The notes under the pieces were generated by a model. The model worked only from the letters and a program-made list of their open reading frames with translations. It was not told the DNA's origin and did not search any database. From Stemphylium vesicarium (taxonomy: Eukaryota; Ascomycota; Dothideomycetes; Pleosporales; Pleosporaceae), in assembly GCA_004380135.1 (NCBI GenBank), contig QXCR01000032.1, forward strand, positions 1 to 64,000: a DNA stretch of 64,000 nt, read 5' to 3'. Position 1 is the stretch's first letter, and the number at the start of each line of letters is the position of its first letter. Positions 11,487 to 23,030 of this stretch are shown piece by piece. The translations under genes and the position numbers were made by a program.

Positions 11487-11882
11487 TGGGCTTTCGAGAC
11501 AAGACTGAGGTCGTGCTGGAGAATGCTACCGCGCTGGTGGAGAGCGATGACGAATATGTGGGCATGGTGGATGATTTAGCTGGGGGTATGCGATGGGCGT
11601 GGGCAGATGAGGAAGGCTCATGATACAGTTGGACAGGGAGTACTGGAAGTCTTGGTCTCTATCGTGGTCTTCAGTTCGCACGAGAAGGCCGCTCTGCTCC
11701 ATCCTCCGAAGGATGTGAGCAACAGGCAGCTGGATTCAGCGATTACTCCATGTAGATTTTCATTGCCTATGACAAATCCGATATCTACACCATCCAAAAC
11801 TAGGTCCTAACGCCCACATTGCCATCCAGCTCCGTACCTTCTCCCCCCACGTCCATTCCCACCTTCCCATACAACAGGAAGT

Positions 11883-13028
11883 CTACCCCGTATTGTCCTC
11901 CCAAATCTTCAAAAACAGCTTCCAAAGAATCGAAAACAAGATTCCCTGCAAACCATTCGCAATAATCCTCGTCTTAAGCCCCCTCCCAAACAGCCCCAAC
12001 CTACCATCCTGCCTAATCACCCTCTTCGCCGCCTCAGTATAAGAGATGCGCGTAGCATGAACCTGTCGATACGTCTTCACCACCCTCAAAGAGTTAGAAA
12101 TCGTATCCGAAGCAACAGAGGCACAGAAACCAATGATCGCCGCGCGCAGCAACCACCAGCCAATCTGACTCTTCGGCGGCTCCGTGATGGTCTCAGAGAG
12201 GAAGTTGTAGACAGCGAACCAAGGGTAGTGGCCTACGAAAGTGGCGGCGGCGGTGGCAAAAGCGCCCCACCAGAGACTCCCGATACCATCTGTCTTGATG
12301 CGCTGGCGGAGGAGACCCCAGCCCGAAGAACCTTGGGCCTGCAGAGTGGTTTTGAGCGTATCAATGGGCGTGAGCAACATCCTGAACGCCGCGGCGCACG
12401 CTGACGCGAAAATAGTCTGGATAGGTGATGGCAATTGTTTTAAGAAACCGTTGGATTGCAGCAGAGCCAGGATACCAGCGTTCGCAGCTGTATCCCCAAA
12501 CCGCGCGATTGGGCCCTGGAAAAGGGCCGCGCCCATGCCTTGGTAGTAGCGCCCGATGCCGCCGTCGTGGTACAGAGTCTTCGTCGCTGTCGTTGTTGAC
12601 GTCCCGTGTCGGTATTGGTAGTTCATGATTGTACGGATGGGCATTAAAAGCAGAACTTGCAGGATCATGGCGGCCGCACCGCTTAGACCGCCACCTAAGG
12701 CGCGTTTCAGTGCGCCTTTGAGATCGAACTATGGGTCTGGGGTGAGTTGTGGGGTTGCGATGGGTTGGGTGGGAAGGTGGGTACATACGTCGACGTCGTC
12801 TGCGTCTATCCAGCCTTTGATGAACACGGCGATGAGAAGGATTGCTAACAAGGCGAGAGTGCCTCGCCAGACGTAATACCATGTTTTTAATACTTCTTTC
12901 TCCGGTTCTTCGGTTGCGTCGCCACGTGCAGATGGCGTGCGCGTGCGCTCACGTACGCCTTCGTTCCCGAGCAGGGGCGCGCGCTCATCTGTCGCCCGTC
13001 CTCGCTCCATGTCGCGTTCAGGTGACAT
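11883..13028 (-). CDS. Mitochondrial-carrier-fold (SLC25) protein with N-terminal extension
   Basis: Exons 13028-12789 and 12728-11883, joined over a 60-bp intron (GTATGT...CATAG), give 361 residues. Residues 1-80 are an extension with an ERAPLLG segment and a hydrophobic helix at about 55-71; the carrier fold follows. Of the three carrier signatures only the middle one is regular (TPIDTLK); the first reads MPIRTIM and the third SDTISNS. Substrate cannot be told, and with two worn signatures and an added helix it may be a non-transporting or non-mitochondrial member. An in-frame upstream start at 13154 is possible but gives an unlikely leader. It converges with the gene ending at 11481. Confidence 0.85.
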
Positions 13029-13732
13029 GGTATTTGGATGTGGTGATGTTGTGCAATGTTGCTCACTATGTACTGGAGGCTCGGTGTATGTCGGGGCGAT
13101 TACCAATCCGGAACCAATGACGCGCACTCCGCAATCTTTGTAATCAGGTCCCACTTATATCTACTTCCCCTAGTAATCTCGTTAAACTTCAGATCCAGAT
13201 TTCTTTCCGCTACGCTCTCTATCAGCAGTGCAGGAACCTTGCCATCGATTTATCATATCTCACGGATCTGTTGCCCTTCCACGCACTATGAACGCAGAAG
13301 ATTGGCTGCCTTCGGTCATAGCCGTCACTCGCGAAGGTGCGCATCGTGGTGTGTTCTCAATTCCAAGGCCGCCTCTCCGGTACTTTTGCACACCCCAACT
13401 TCACGTCGCATGACACCCGAACATACACCCTTTGCAATTAGAAATTCAGGGGCGCGATATTCACGTTCTTGAAAGATGATCGCACTTTGCACGCGGCACG
13501 ATAACGGCAAGGGAGGTTTTTGTCAAGTTTGCTAGGATCGGATCGTTCCTAGTCAGAATACCGAACATGGGCCTTCGGAAACGATTGACGATCTATTCAA
13601 ATACTCACGTCCATGTTGCACTTTAGCTAAGAACCCCTAGACACCGTCCACGACACAGATCATGACCTCTATTTCTCTCGTCTACGCTCCAACTCTTTCC
13701 ATCTACTTTTTGGCCCTCGCGGTTTCAAAGTC
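13029..13732. other. Intergenic region, no gene seen
   Basis: Holds the promoter of the carrier gene on the minus strand. ORFs are short and without recognisable features. It marks the edge between conserved genes and the decayed block that follows. Confidence 0.5.
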
Positions 13733-15205
13733 CTAAACCTTGAAAGGATCCTCTGGCCTTAATTCTTCATCATCCATCTCATGTCCGGCATCCTTACGCT
13801 CCTTGAGCTGCTTTGCACGCTCTCTGTACATTTTCACGACGTACTTTCGATTCAGCATCCCTCGTATAGACTCATTATCTCTTCCCCGGGACGGAAATCG
13901 CTGAGAATTGGCCATTCAATGCGTGTTCAGCTATTGAAGAGCAATCTTCATGTGCTCGTTGTTGAGTGTAGTGGTGAAGTTCACGAAGTTCCATTCTGTA
14001 TTACTGGGATCTGTCTCGAAGTACTCGCCGCCACCTAGTGGTTTCTGTATTGTGAAGACTATAGGGTCCGACTGGGAGGGATCATTTTCAGATTGGAGAT
14101 CATCCGAAGCTGACCCGAGGTTGCGCTTGGTACGCTTTGCATCCGGAGTCTCTTCGCTGGAGCTCTTATCCTCCCGGCTACGCTTCGTTCCCTCTCTGCT
14201 CCCCTTTTTTGTAACCGTAGTGGGCTTAAGCGCTCCCGTGGAATTTGCTGTGGCGGCTGTGTTTGCGGCGAATTCCGCTCTTACAGCCTTTTTCTTTCCA
14301 GGGGCATGAAGGTGGCACAACCAAGGTCCGCGCTCAGCTTCAGATACCTTTTGATCCTTTCGACCACATCGGAGCCCGCCATGCTTCAACCCTACACATT
14401 GCACAGGACCAGTTACTTGGGTAATATCGTTTTGGTTCATGCTTTCAACTGTGTCATCAGTAAAAGCGTCGACAGGCCGAATCTGGTCCGATTTTGTTGG
14501 ACTATTGTCGGCTCCGAGCGCGTTTATTCGTCCTTCCTTCATGGGGTCATGCAAATCTGTAGTTGGCTCATGGCTACTAGGTTCAGTTCCCGGAGCGGAA
14601 GTGACACCTCCGTTGAGCTCTACTTCGGGGTTGTGTTGACAGACTTGATTCGTCGCATCCTTGTCTTTGGCGCGCTCTGAAGATTGGTTTGTGGAGCTGA
14701 ACAGCTTGGGATGCTGTTTGCGGATGTTGTTCACGAGGAAAGCAGACAATTCGGGCCACATCGCAGGATTGTAAACGTAGGTTTCGAAACCCATCCTCTC
14801 CCGTATCCTCCAATACTCCTCAAATACGGGTCGCGAAATGGCAGCGCCATTGATCGCGTAAGGGCCGTCAAGATCGACGCTATTGTTATTGGTCTGTATA
14901 CCCCACAGCAGGGCACCGACGAGTTCGTCGCGCTTAACCTGGAAGATATCCATACCCTTGACTATACCACTGCCTGCTTCATTTGGATCCCCATCTTTGG
15001 AAACAGCGTGGTCCGCAAAGAAGCCACAGTACCTGGTGTAAGCCGGCGTGACTTCCAGGAAAATGTAGGGTGTCGGCGACATCATACTAGCCGTGTATAC
15101 AAGCTCATGGTAGAGTCTGATGAAGAGGCGCTCATTTCGACTCCATTCGTTATGAATCTCTTGGTGGGGATAATATTGGGTTGTCGGGGGGCTACAACCT
15201 TCCAT
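13733..15205 (-). pseudogene. Unrecognised Cys/His-motif protein with stop-truncated C-terminus
   Basis: An open frame of 424 codons runs from the ATG at 15205 to a TAG at 13931-13933. The same frame then continues through five codons and a TGA (13916-13918) into another 60 open codons rich in basic and acidic residues, ending at 13733. Reading TAG as CAG and TGA as CGA gives one protein of about 490 residues, so I read this as a recently truncated gene. Residues 270-300 form a zinc-type pattern, C-x9-C-x16-CH-x-H, in a GLRCGRK...WLCHLH setting. The middle is low-complexity and polar, and a KRTKR signal near 360 suggests the nucleus. No function can be assigned. The shortened ORF may still be translated. 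Confidence 0.65.
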
Positions 15206-15269
15206 GATGGACCAAGACTAGAGGCGGCTAACTAGAGTTGAGAAGGTTGTTTTTTTGAAAACAGACTGA

Positions 15270-15475
15270 GATTTTGTGGAGGTTAGTGCAAGTAGTGCGC
15301 ATGCAGGAAGAATTAAAGGATTGAACTGAGGTTATATTGTGTGAGGCTACAAACAGAATATGTAGGTTAGTAACAGCAAACAGCGCTAGTCCTAGATAGG
15401 CATAGCTCGCTAAGGTGAGTAGCCGCGAGGAGGTGAAGAGGAGGAGCAGTAGAGACCCCAAACCGTGACAGATTT
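15270..15475. mobile_element. Solo LTR, copy 1
   Basis: A 196-bp unit at 15275-15470 begins TGTGGAGG and ends CGTGACA, so it has the TG...CA ends of a retroelement LTR. It is flanked by a perfect 5-bp target duplication, GATTT (15270-15274 and 15471-15475). A second copy lies at 20086-20281 with its own, different duplication, so the two are separate solo LTRs and not the ends of one element. No internal coding region is present. Orientation is undefined. Confidence 0.88.
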
Positions 15476-16289
15476 TGGGGGTCACTTGTGGTTGAGAAAT
15501 TGGGATTCGCAATCAGAGTCTCGGGACTCAGTGCGTGGAACTCTCGCGGTGGTACTGTCCGTAATTGCCGCAATCGCGAAGGACAGAAAGTCTTTGTGTG
15601 CGTTATTCCGTCAACAATGAAAGCACCTCCAATAATGAATATGGCTAACTAAACAGGGTTAGGCTCTGACGTACTCATGGGTGCGCGCAATTGACATCAT
15701 TCACTTGCACCACGTGAACGAAACTTTCAGATAGAACGCTCGTGTCTGCTCACACAGCCAGTTACATTGGAAAATCGCTACCCTGGAACTCCATGTCTCC
15801 GAGGTTATAATAGTTTCCTAGCTCAACTTTCGTCTCGTAATCGTTGATGATATCCTGTTCCCCAAATCCAGCATCAAAGTACTGTAAGATGACTTGAATA
15901 GACATATCAGGCTCTCACGACGTTATTTCGATACGGTACTGTAGGAACTCCGCTCGACTGATCATGTTAGCCTCCTTAATCTCCTCCTGATACTTTTTCT
16001 TGAGTTCGCTGTCTGTCGGATGGTTAATGAGCCACTCTCGTACCACGGGTGTCCATATCAAGCGGCAGTCTCCATCGCTCGACCTCAGCATTGCTATTGT
16101 GCGTCTAATCTGCCTGTCATCTCTTTACTCGTCCTCGTATTTCTTCTTTTACATCTCTTTCATCTTTTCGTAAGATTTGTGCTCCCTGTACCATTCCTTG
16201 GCCACGATGTCCGTCACGCGGGAACACTCGCCTACCTACTTCTCTAATTTCTTCAGGACTACTCAGGCGAGCGATAGATATGATATATA
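15476..16289. other. Decayed non-coding sequence
   Basis: No gene is supported. The text is probably the worn 3' part of the minus-strand pseudogene that follows, but stops and frame changes prevent a reading. Confidence 0.4.
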
Positions 16290-18060
16290 TCACTCGAACA
16301 TCTCCAAGTAGAGTAAGGTTATCGTCCATTCGTTCTCATTCTCATTGAGCCTGTCGATCGTGCTCTGTAACTTCCACATGGGTATCGCACCAAACTCTGC
16401 GACCAGTTGATTTTTTAAGCGTTCGGCCTGGTCATGTAGTGACGTCATTGTGTGTAGCAATCGATGGTAAAGATATGGAGACACTGCTGTCAGAAGAAAG
16501 GTTGGTCCACTCAAGCTCTTATCTGCAAAATCAGTTTACTGTAAACTGTCACACTCATTGTTCATTGCTTTCGATGCTCGGTTTCAAATTGCTTGATTCC
16601 ATGTTTGCGCGCTCACGCATGTAATGTCTACTCAACCTTGTCTCCGTTTACGAACAATCTTGACCTGCAGTGGCCATTCTATTTCAATCTCCTCCTCCGT
16701 TAACCCATGATTCAGTAAACCGGTGATTCCTGGCACGCTTGCAATGGGGTTTTCACCAAGCTTCCTTGTCAGTCGCTCTTTGATCTCGCGCGCACGTCGT
16801 GCGACTGGGCACTCCGCCGTACCCGAGCACTACTTGTACGACCCCGCAAACTCATCACCCTCGTCATCGCTCTCTTCGCCATCAACGATATCCTCAGGGT
16901 CAGATTCAGGATCGTCGCTTGGGTACGCTCCCTCGCTCGACCCTTCATCATCCTCCCATTCCGACAGTTCCTCCTCCCTCCCCGCTTTCTTGGAGCGCTC
17001 AGGACGAGTGGAAACCGGTACGTCTAGTCTCATCATGTGTACTTCGACTTCGTTACTGAACTGGTATCGTAGAGGCAGCGGTGTGAGACGACCGCGCGTC
17101 ATCTCAAATCCCTATTCGTCTTTCTCTCGTTGCTCCCAGTGACTGGGCCATTTACCCGTCGTGCGGTCACGCCCTTTCACGCTTCCGTCTTGATTGAAGT
17201 CGTGAATGAAGACCTGCTCTATTGGCTCTTGACCCCTCTCGTGCATTTTCTGCACCTGCTTGTGTCTTGTTGGTTCTCGCAGTTTGATCTTGTTGCCATT
17301 TTTATATTACTTGTACTTCGCATCTTAGTCGCTGATGGAATCGGCGTTAGGTACTTTCCCATAAACGTACTTCTTTCGTTTCATGGTCGTCGCGACCTGA
17401 TTGCCCCAAGCAGGCGAATCGAAAGAAGTCGGAAACTGGGAGCTTGTTTCGGTCGACCCGTGGTAACGCTCATGGCTTTCTTGCATTGTAGGGGAGTCTA
17501 TTGGATATACTTTGCGTTTTCCAATCCTTTTCTCCCTCTCAGTTTCGTAGACTTCATCATCATGACGCCATTGAATCGGTTCTGTGCCAAACTCCGCGTC
17601 GAGTCTTGCGTTGGTGACTCGTTCGTTCTCATCCTTCGGTCCAATCTCTTCAACTTCTTCCGGGTCGAGTACCTTTCTTCGTTTGCGTGGAAAGCGTTCT
17701 TCTAGGTGTTCATAGAGGAGCTTTCCTTGCGGGAGCGTTTGGTTTGTAGTCTCTCTCAGGGGCTGAGAGTATCGGTGCGCAATTTCTGGGCCAACGACCT
17801 CAGGTATTCGCTTTCGATAGCCTAGCTTGAACTTGGTGTAGGGTTGTATCATATGGTCTCTCAATGCAATGTAAGTCTGTTCAATGGTATTTGCCTGTGG
17901 TTTGACCCCTGCGGTCCGTCTTCCTGCATTGCTGTTCTGCGCCTCTTCGTCTGCGGTTTTCTTCTTTTTCGCCTCTTCGTACTGCCGTTCAAGTTTCGTT
18001 ACGTGGAATTTGTTGTTCGGGTCAAAGTCCTTTCTGTTCCAAACATTCTGATAATATAGA
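16290..18060 (-). pseudogene. Stop-riddled large charged protein, unrecognised
   Basis: One minus-strand frame can be read from about 18060 to 16290 with at least six interruptions, mostly TAA and TAG where glutamine would fit. Between stops the text is coherent protein: a glutamate/lysine-rich segment, a LRDHMIQPYTKFKLGYRKR stretch, an RHDDEVYETEREKR stretch, an HWEQREKDE segment and a very acidic run (EWEDDEG...DDPESDPED). The 179-codon piece at 17325-17864 is the longest. No family was recognised. Stops in one shared frame point to point mutation and not to random ORFs. Confidence 0.55.
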
Positions 18061-18214
18061 GGCGCTCATCATGCGTACGATCCGTTATTAAACCCTTGTG
18101 CAGATCCTTCCGTTTTTCAGCTTGCTTATTCATTTCGATCTTCATCGGCACTATCGCTCTACTGATGGTCTCGCTGGCCTCGACACAGGTCTGGATTTCC
18201 CATTTCGCCTATTC

Positions 18215-18472
18215 CTAATCAGATCTTCTTTTATGATCCCGAATTCTTCTGGTAGAAAGTGACCCTGCGTCTCCATCGGCTCGCAGACGTGCTTCTTTCA
18301 GCCATTCGAGAAGTGCATTCCTAGTGGTTTGTATCCAGTCTTGGAGTTCCTCAAGAGTGTTCGGGTCTTCTCGCCAGTTCTCTCGTTCCCTAGGGTTGCG
18401 CAAGGGGAGCTGTTCTTTGGGCTCCGTCTCTTGGGGCTCTGTTGCTGCACGCGTAGGTCGTTTCGGGGGCAT
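18215..18472 (-). pseudogene. Small charged ORF, probably a fragment
   Basis: 85 codons from an ATG at 18472 (MPPKRPTRAATEPQETEPK). It is basic at the start, then has a helical segment with tryptophans (NTLEELQDWIQTTRNALLEW). It lies in a different frame from the pseudogene below it and ends at an in-frame TGA, after which the frame is poor. It could be the 5' exon of that pseudogene or a separate small gene. No function is suggested. Confidence 0.4.
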
Positions 18473-18886
18473 GGTCTCGATTTCGCGACTCAGCTGCGTA
18501 CTGCGCTGACAAGTTGCAGTAAGTTGAAATTGAATTAATGAACGCACTCTTTTTGTTGCCGGAAAACGAGTTGTGAATGTCGGAACCCTTTGTTCGGGAT
18601 TTCGGATGTGGAAATGATCTTGGGAAATGGAATTTTTTTCGAGAGATGTCGCATAAAGAACAAGGGTGCTGCGTTCGAATGCCTGGCAACTGACAACGAA
18701 GACTCCGAAGTGGGGCCGACCCGTAGCTGAATATCGCGGCTAGAGTGAAAGCAGTCAACAAAACGACTCTCAACTTTCCAGATCGCTTAGCAAATCCACC
18801 CTGATGCGTTGCAAGATTGACACAGCCAAGTTTCATTTCAATAGCCACACTTTGGTTTTGTATTTGAAATTCTCATTGCGTATCTA

Positions 18887-19504
18887 TCATATCCCCTTCT
18901 CACTATTTACTGAGGGAGCAGGGGAAAGCCCGGATGACCTCTCGGATGAGCCCTTGTCATCATCTGTATCGTTTGATTCTTGACGCTGCAATTCTGAGGC
19001 TATCTCAGATACCCGGCGATCGAATGCCTTATCGTGCTCATCACTGTATAGCTTTCGCACATGTTCATTTGAATCATGCACCATCATCTCGTCTTCAGGT
19101 AAAAACCTCTGCTTGACAAGCTCGCAAATGTCGCCACGGCACCCTTAAGGGGGAATGATAGCGGTGCCAAGCAACCCGGAGACACCCGCAGCTTCTGGTT
19201 TGCGCTTCCTCCAGTCACTATTTTTCGTCGCAAATTCGTCCCTCTCCTTCTCCTTGCGATCCTCGACCCAATCTTGGTGATTTGCGTTACGTACGTAGTA
19301 GCCCCCTACTGGAACCTGCACGCAGCGGAAGCGGTCTTTAAGCTCTTCTTCTGCCTTCACAATGAATGAGGTGTCTACCGGAGTCTTCCGTTTTGACCCG
19401 CGGTGCCTTTCAAGAGCTTCCTCGCTGTCTTTCGGTAGCTCAGAAACTTCCTAACCTTGCTCTCGAAGACGCTCTATCTCTTCATTTTTTGTGATAGGCT
19501 TCAT
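18887..19504 (-). pseudogene. 205-codon charged protein with two internal stops
   Basis: From the ATG at 19504 the frame reads MKPITKNEEIERLREQG, meets TAG, continues through a block with the notable segment VPVGGYYVRNANHQDW, meets TAA after GTAIIPP (19145), and continues through KLYSDEHDKAFDRRVSE to an end at 18887. Both internal stops fit mutated glutamine codons (CAG, CAA). Apart from these the frame is intact, so loss is recent. No family was recognised. It lies upstream of two similarly broken charged ORFs on the same strand, and the three may once have formed a neighbourhood that moved together. Confidence 0.55.
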
Positions 19505-20080
19505 AGCTCCGCTGATCTTATGACTGCTCAATTAGGTGGTTTAGTGATTTGGTTATGTATTAAGTTACTACTCGGGACTTCCCATGGACTATGACGAGAA
19601 ATTATGAAGACTGTTGTCTGTAGAGAAGGTTTATGTGATAAAAAGTAAAAAGTCCTTTTCCATGAGCGCTGTTGTACATAGTTGATATTATGTGTTAGAT
19701 CAACTCAATGTATTTTACACTGTACAGACAGCCGCTGCGGAAGCATTGTGTAATAAACTGAATTTTCAATAAGGTGAAGGAAATTTGAACATTGTTGAGT
19801 AGAGCTACATCGCATTGTCATAATGATGGGCGATGGCGAGTATCCTTAAGATTGTTAATGACATTGTTTCATTCAACCCCATTACATTGTGTGAGCCTAC
19901 AGCTGTTGTATGGAATTTGTTGTGGTGGGAGAATCGCATTCGAACATTGGGGAGCCTTTCGAAAAGACGGGAGTGAGAGCTAGGCACAAGTATGTGAAAG
20001 GTCTATCTAATCACATAATGAAGCTTGGGTAAGTATTCCTGCTAGAAATCGATGAATAATTTGCGCAACAGAACCAAAAT
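19505..20080. other. AT-rich decayed sequence
   Basis: Visibly richer in A and T than the neighbouring gene blocks, with many TpA steps, as expected of RIP-mutated repeats. No ORF with protein-like text. Confidence 0.5.
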
Positions 20081-20286
20081 CTCCTTGTGGAGGTTAGTGC
20101 AAGCAGTGCGCATGCAGGAAGAATTGAAGGATTGAACTGAGGTTGTATTGTGTGAGGCTACAAACAGAATATGCAGGTTGGTGACAGCAAACAGTGCTAG
20201 TCCCAGATAGGCATAGCTCGCTAAGGTGAGTAGCCGCGAGGAGGTGAAGAGGAGGAGCAGTAGAGACCCCAAATCGTGACACTCCT
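20081..20286. mobile_element. Solo LTR, copy 2
   Basis: A 196-bp unit at 20086-20281 in the same orientation as the copy at 15275. It is flanked by a perfect 5-bp target duplication, CTCCT (20081-20085 and 20282-20286). Differences from copy 1 that I compared were transitions (C/T or G/A). The matching length, ends and separate duplications make the solo-LTR reading firm; the parent element family is not known. Confidence 0.88.
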
Positions 20287-20853
20287 TCTAGCTCTTCTTA
20301 CCCCGATCAGTCTCAAGACTGCCCTAGCCTCTGCTTCTTAGTGTGGCGATCTCGGCGGGGGTGGTGATATGTATAGGTCGCTCATCTTTGTTTTGAGACT
20401 CTGGTTTTGGTTTCGAGGTCCGTGGAGACATTAATGATATGTCGATTGCGGCCGTCAAACTGTATATTCGAAGCGATGGAGCAATATGTTCTGCGGGTGA
20501 ATTCTTCTTATAGGCACGCAATTGTCTGGGTGGGACAATGTGGTACATACTAGACGCTATGATCACATTCAAATTGAGACAACTGATAATGACAGAAGAA
20601 GCTTCATTCCTTCTGGAACAACCTTTGGACCTCTCCATACGCTCAGCAAGGTCGCAGCCATCCACATTCACCGCATTCCCACAAAAGGCACAAGATCCAC
20701 ACGCCGCCTTTCGCATGGGCCTTTACTAGCCAGCAGCTTCATATACGCCACGCTTGTGTAATGTCAGGCTTCACTGCTTCTCCAAATAATCGTGGCTTGA
20801 GCGCGTCGTACCTCAGCAGCCATCTCACGGCTTGGTCGGCCCCTCCTCAATCG
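20287..20853. other. Unassigned stretch with a minus-strand ORF
   Basis: A minus-strand ORF of 130 codons (20324-20716) opens with a cysteine pair pattern (CGSCAFC) but has no further family features, and its end abuts the solo LTR. I cannot tell whether it is coding. Nothing else is seen. Confidence 0.3.
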
Positions 20854-21941
20854 TCAGTACAAACTCGAAAATACAGTAGAAGGTAGGCTTACAGTGAGAA
20901 ATTTGGACCACAGGATACCCTTCTTGACAGTCGACGAAGGCGTCGGCTGCGACTCTGAGTTCGATGCCGGGCTGTCCCACAATCCATTGCGCGGAAGTGG
21001 TCGCCACACAGGCGGTGGAGGAGGCCGAACATATTTATCATCGTGGTCGAAGGCCCCGAGACCTTTGGGAGCTCGAACGCAGGACGCGGGACAGAAACGT
21101 TCAGGGATCCTGAGAGAATATTAGCAAGAAGTGTGAGAGCGTATGCGGGACGCCCCAAAATAGTTTGGATAGCCTTGGCTTACTCGTAGTCGTGGGCACA
21201 GTAGTTCAGTTCCCTTTCACGATACTCTTTTTCCAGAATGTATTTCCACTTCGGCTTGGTGCAAGTACTGACTGATCCAAGGAGATGGACGTCGGGGATG
21301 TGCTTGATGTATTAATATGCAAGAGTGAGAATCCAGTCCACGACAATCCTATGACAGGGGATAATGTCCCAGTACCTTTTAATTCCATGATTAAGCAATA
21401 GGATTTGAGAACTAATCAAACGGTTCAATTATCATGGGTTGCTGTGACATTATCGACCATAACGTGAAGGGAAGCAGAGTTCGAGATGCTTCAGATCTGG
21501 CATAGTCCGCAAGATCGTGCCGTGACTGGTTCCTTCCTGGAAATGAACTTGGGGTTCGATAACAATACCGAAGAAAGTAAAGTAGTCGCTGATGGATTGA
21601 GTGATCCGAAGACGACTCAACCAGTTGTATGCTGGCTTGATCCGAATGTTGAGAACAGACTCAAGGAAGGAGAAGTGAGTGAAGCATTTCAGGGTACGTT
21701 CAAAGCCTGCCTGACGAGCTTCCTTTCGAACACAGCCTTTTAGTTAGAAGATAGCACGATTGAGCATGTCAGACCGAATTGCCGTCTCTACATAACCTTC
21801 TGGGGGAGATATATTGCCCGTCCGTGAACCTAGTGACACCCTAGTATTCCTAGCTGCGGGGTCGTAGAATCTATCAGGATATATGTCCTCACCGAGGGCT
21901 TGCTGGAATATCATGGCGCAAATCTCTGGTGGCAATTCCAT
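20854..21941 (-). pseudogene. LPPEI-type (F-box-like) Pleosporales family member, broken
   Basis: Starting at the ATG at 21941 the frame reads MELPPEICAMIFQQALGEDIYP, the opening of a large expanded family of Pleosporales proteins with an F-box-like N-terminus. Reading on in the same frame through TAA (21744) and later stops gives the family's typical blocks: NWLSRLRITQSISDYFTFFG, a MPDLKHLEL segment, and RIVVDWILTLAY followed by YIKHIPDV. A plausible intron (GTAAGC...CTCAG, about 21104-21190) leads to a proline-rich last segment ending at about 20854. The stops fit CAA/CAG-to-TAA/TAG change. Members of the family probably act in protein interaction, perhaps ubiquitin ligase targeting, but this is inference. 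Confidence 0.7.
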
Positions 21942-21971
21942 GAGACGAAATTTCTTGCCTGTGTTGGCCCA

Positions 21972-22744
21972 TCAGGCTTGCTGGGAAAAAGTAATTCGCT
22001 CAATTCCGCGTCTGTCAGTACCTTGTGTAAGCTGACAAGGTAAGGACAGATTCAGCAGCCATTCATTCAGTGGAGTCCGAGGGTCTCTGTTGGTACCTGC
22101 TCCCTTTCTCTTCTTCCGTATCAGAACGTCGTTGGTCGTCAATTCGGTTGTACCCGGAACGATAGAGATCTCGGTGGCGATAGGGAACTCCTCGAACTTC
22201 TGCGTGAACGCGTATAGCTTCTGGGCGTCTCCTACGTGACCTGGCCAAATAGGCAGCGTCTCGTTCATATTGTGTGGCCAAAGACCTGCCGCAGAGAAGA
22301 GCATGTGAGTGCGATTGAGTTCGCGGATAGTGCGAATGACCATACGAATCAAACCATCGTTCGTCTGTTTCGGTGGACCGCGAAACACATAGCGGTACTC
22401 GGACTCAAGGGCAAATAGCTCTTCCCCTGGCGCCGGGAACATCCTGACCGTGAGTAGTCGGCTTGGGTCGCCATTATGCGCGAGCTCCTTGAGGCGGGTA
22501 TTGAGCTGCGGTATAGCAGAAGTCGTTGAATATTCACGCTGAGACTTCAAGTGGCGCGCGGGCGATTCAAACTTTCGAGTCTCAAGGTAGGGTGAAGTGG
22601 GAATGTGCGAAAGTTTAAGGAAGGTATTGTATATAACACTTCGAGGGGACGCACTGACCCTCCCTTAGTGACGAATAGCGGCAGGTGACAGTCATTATGC
22701 CATTCTAACAAGAGCTTGCAATACGCGTTCATCCTTAAAAGCAA
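21972..22744 (-). pseudogene. Unrecognised protein fragment upstream of the LPPEI pseudogene
   Basis: A 192-codon minus-strand ORF (22550-21972) with ordinary amino-acid use (MFPAPGEELFALESEYRY, FEEFPIATEISIVPGTTELT) and an ORF just upstream (22744-22547) that may be its first exon. I do not recognise it. It ends in a TGA 31 bases before the next start and keeps that gene's frame. It may be a small intact gene, or part of the decayed block; I favour a damaged one because its neighbours are. Confidence 0.4.
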
Positions 22745-23030
22745 AGGCCTTGACTAACGGCAGTGAAGATTGGGATTCCAGGTTCTCTCTTATGTGCGTG
22801 GCTATGTACTGGAAATGTGTGGTTTGCCCGGCGAGGGTTTGTTTCGGAAAATCCAGTTACCACACACAGCCAGCAAGCGGTCTTACTTGGAAGAAATCAT
22901 TGTCAAGGTCGCAGGGCACATGGCGGATGTATACCCACGTTTACGACATGAAGCATTATTGTCACCTCACTTGACGCATTGGCTTGACCGAGTCGTCAAA
23001 GACGATATCTTGAGGTCTCACGTCCACCGT

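Noticed and set aside
15275..20281. A full-length 5-kb LTR retrotransposon bounded by the two direct repeats
   Set aside because: Each repeat has its own complete target duplication (GATTT and CTCCT), and the sequence between has no gag, protease, integrase or RNase H text.
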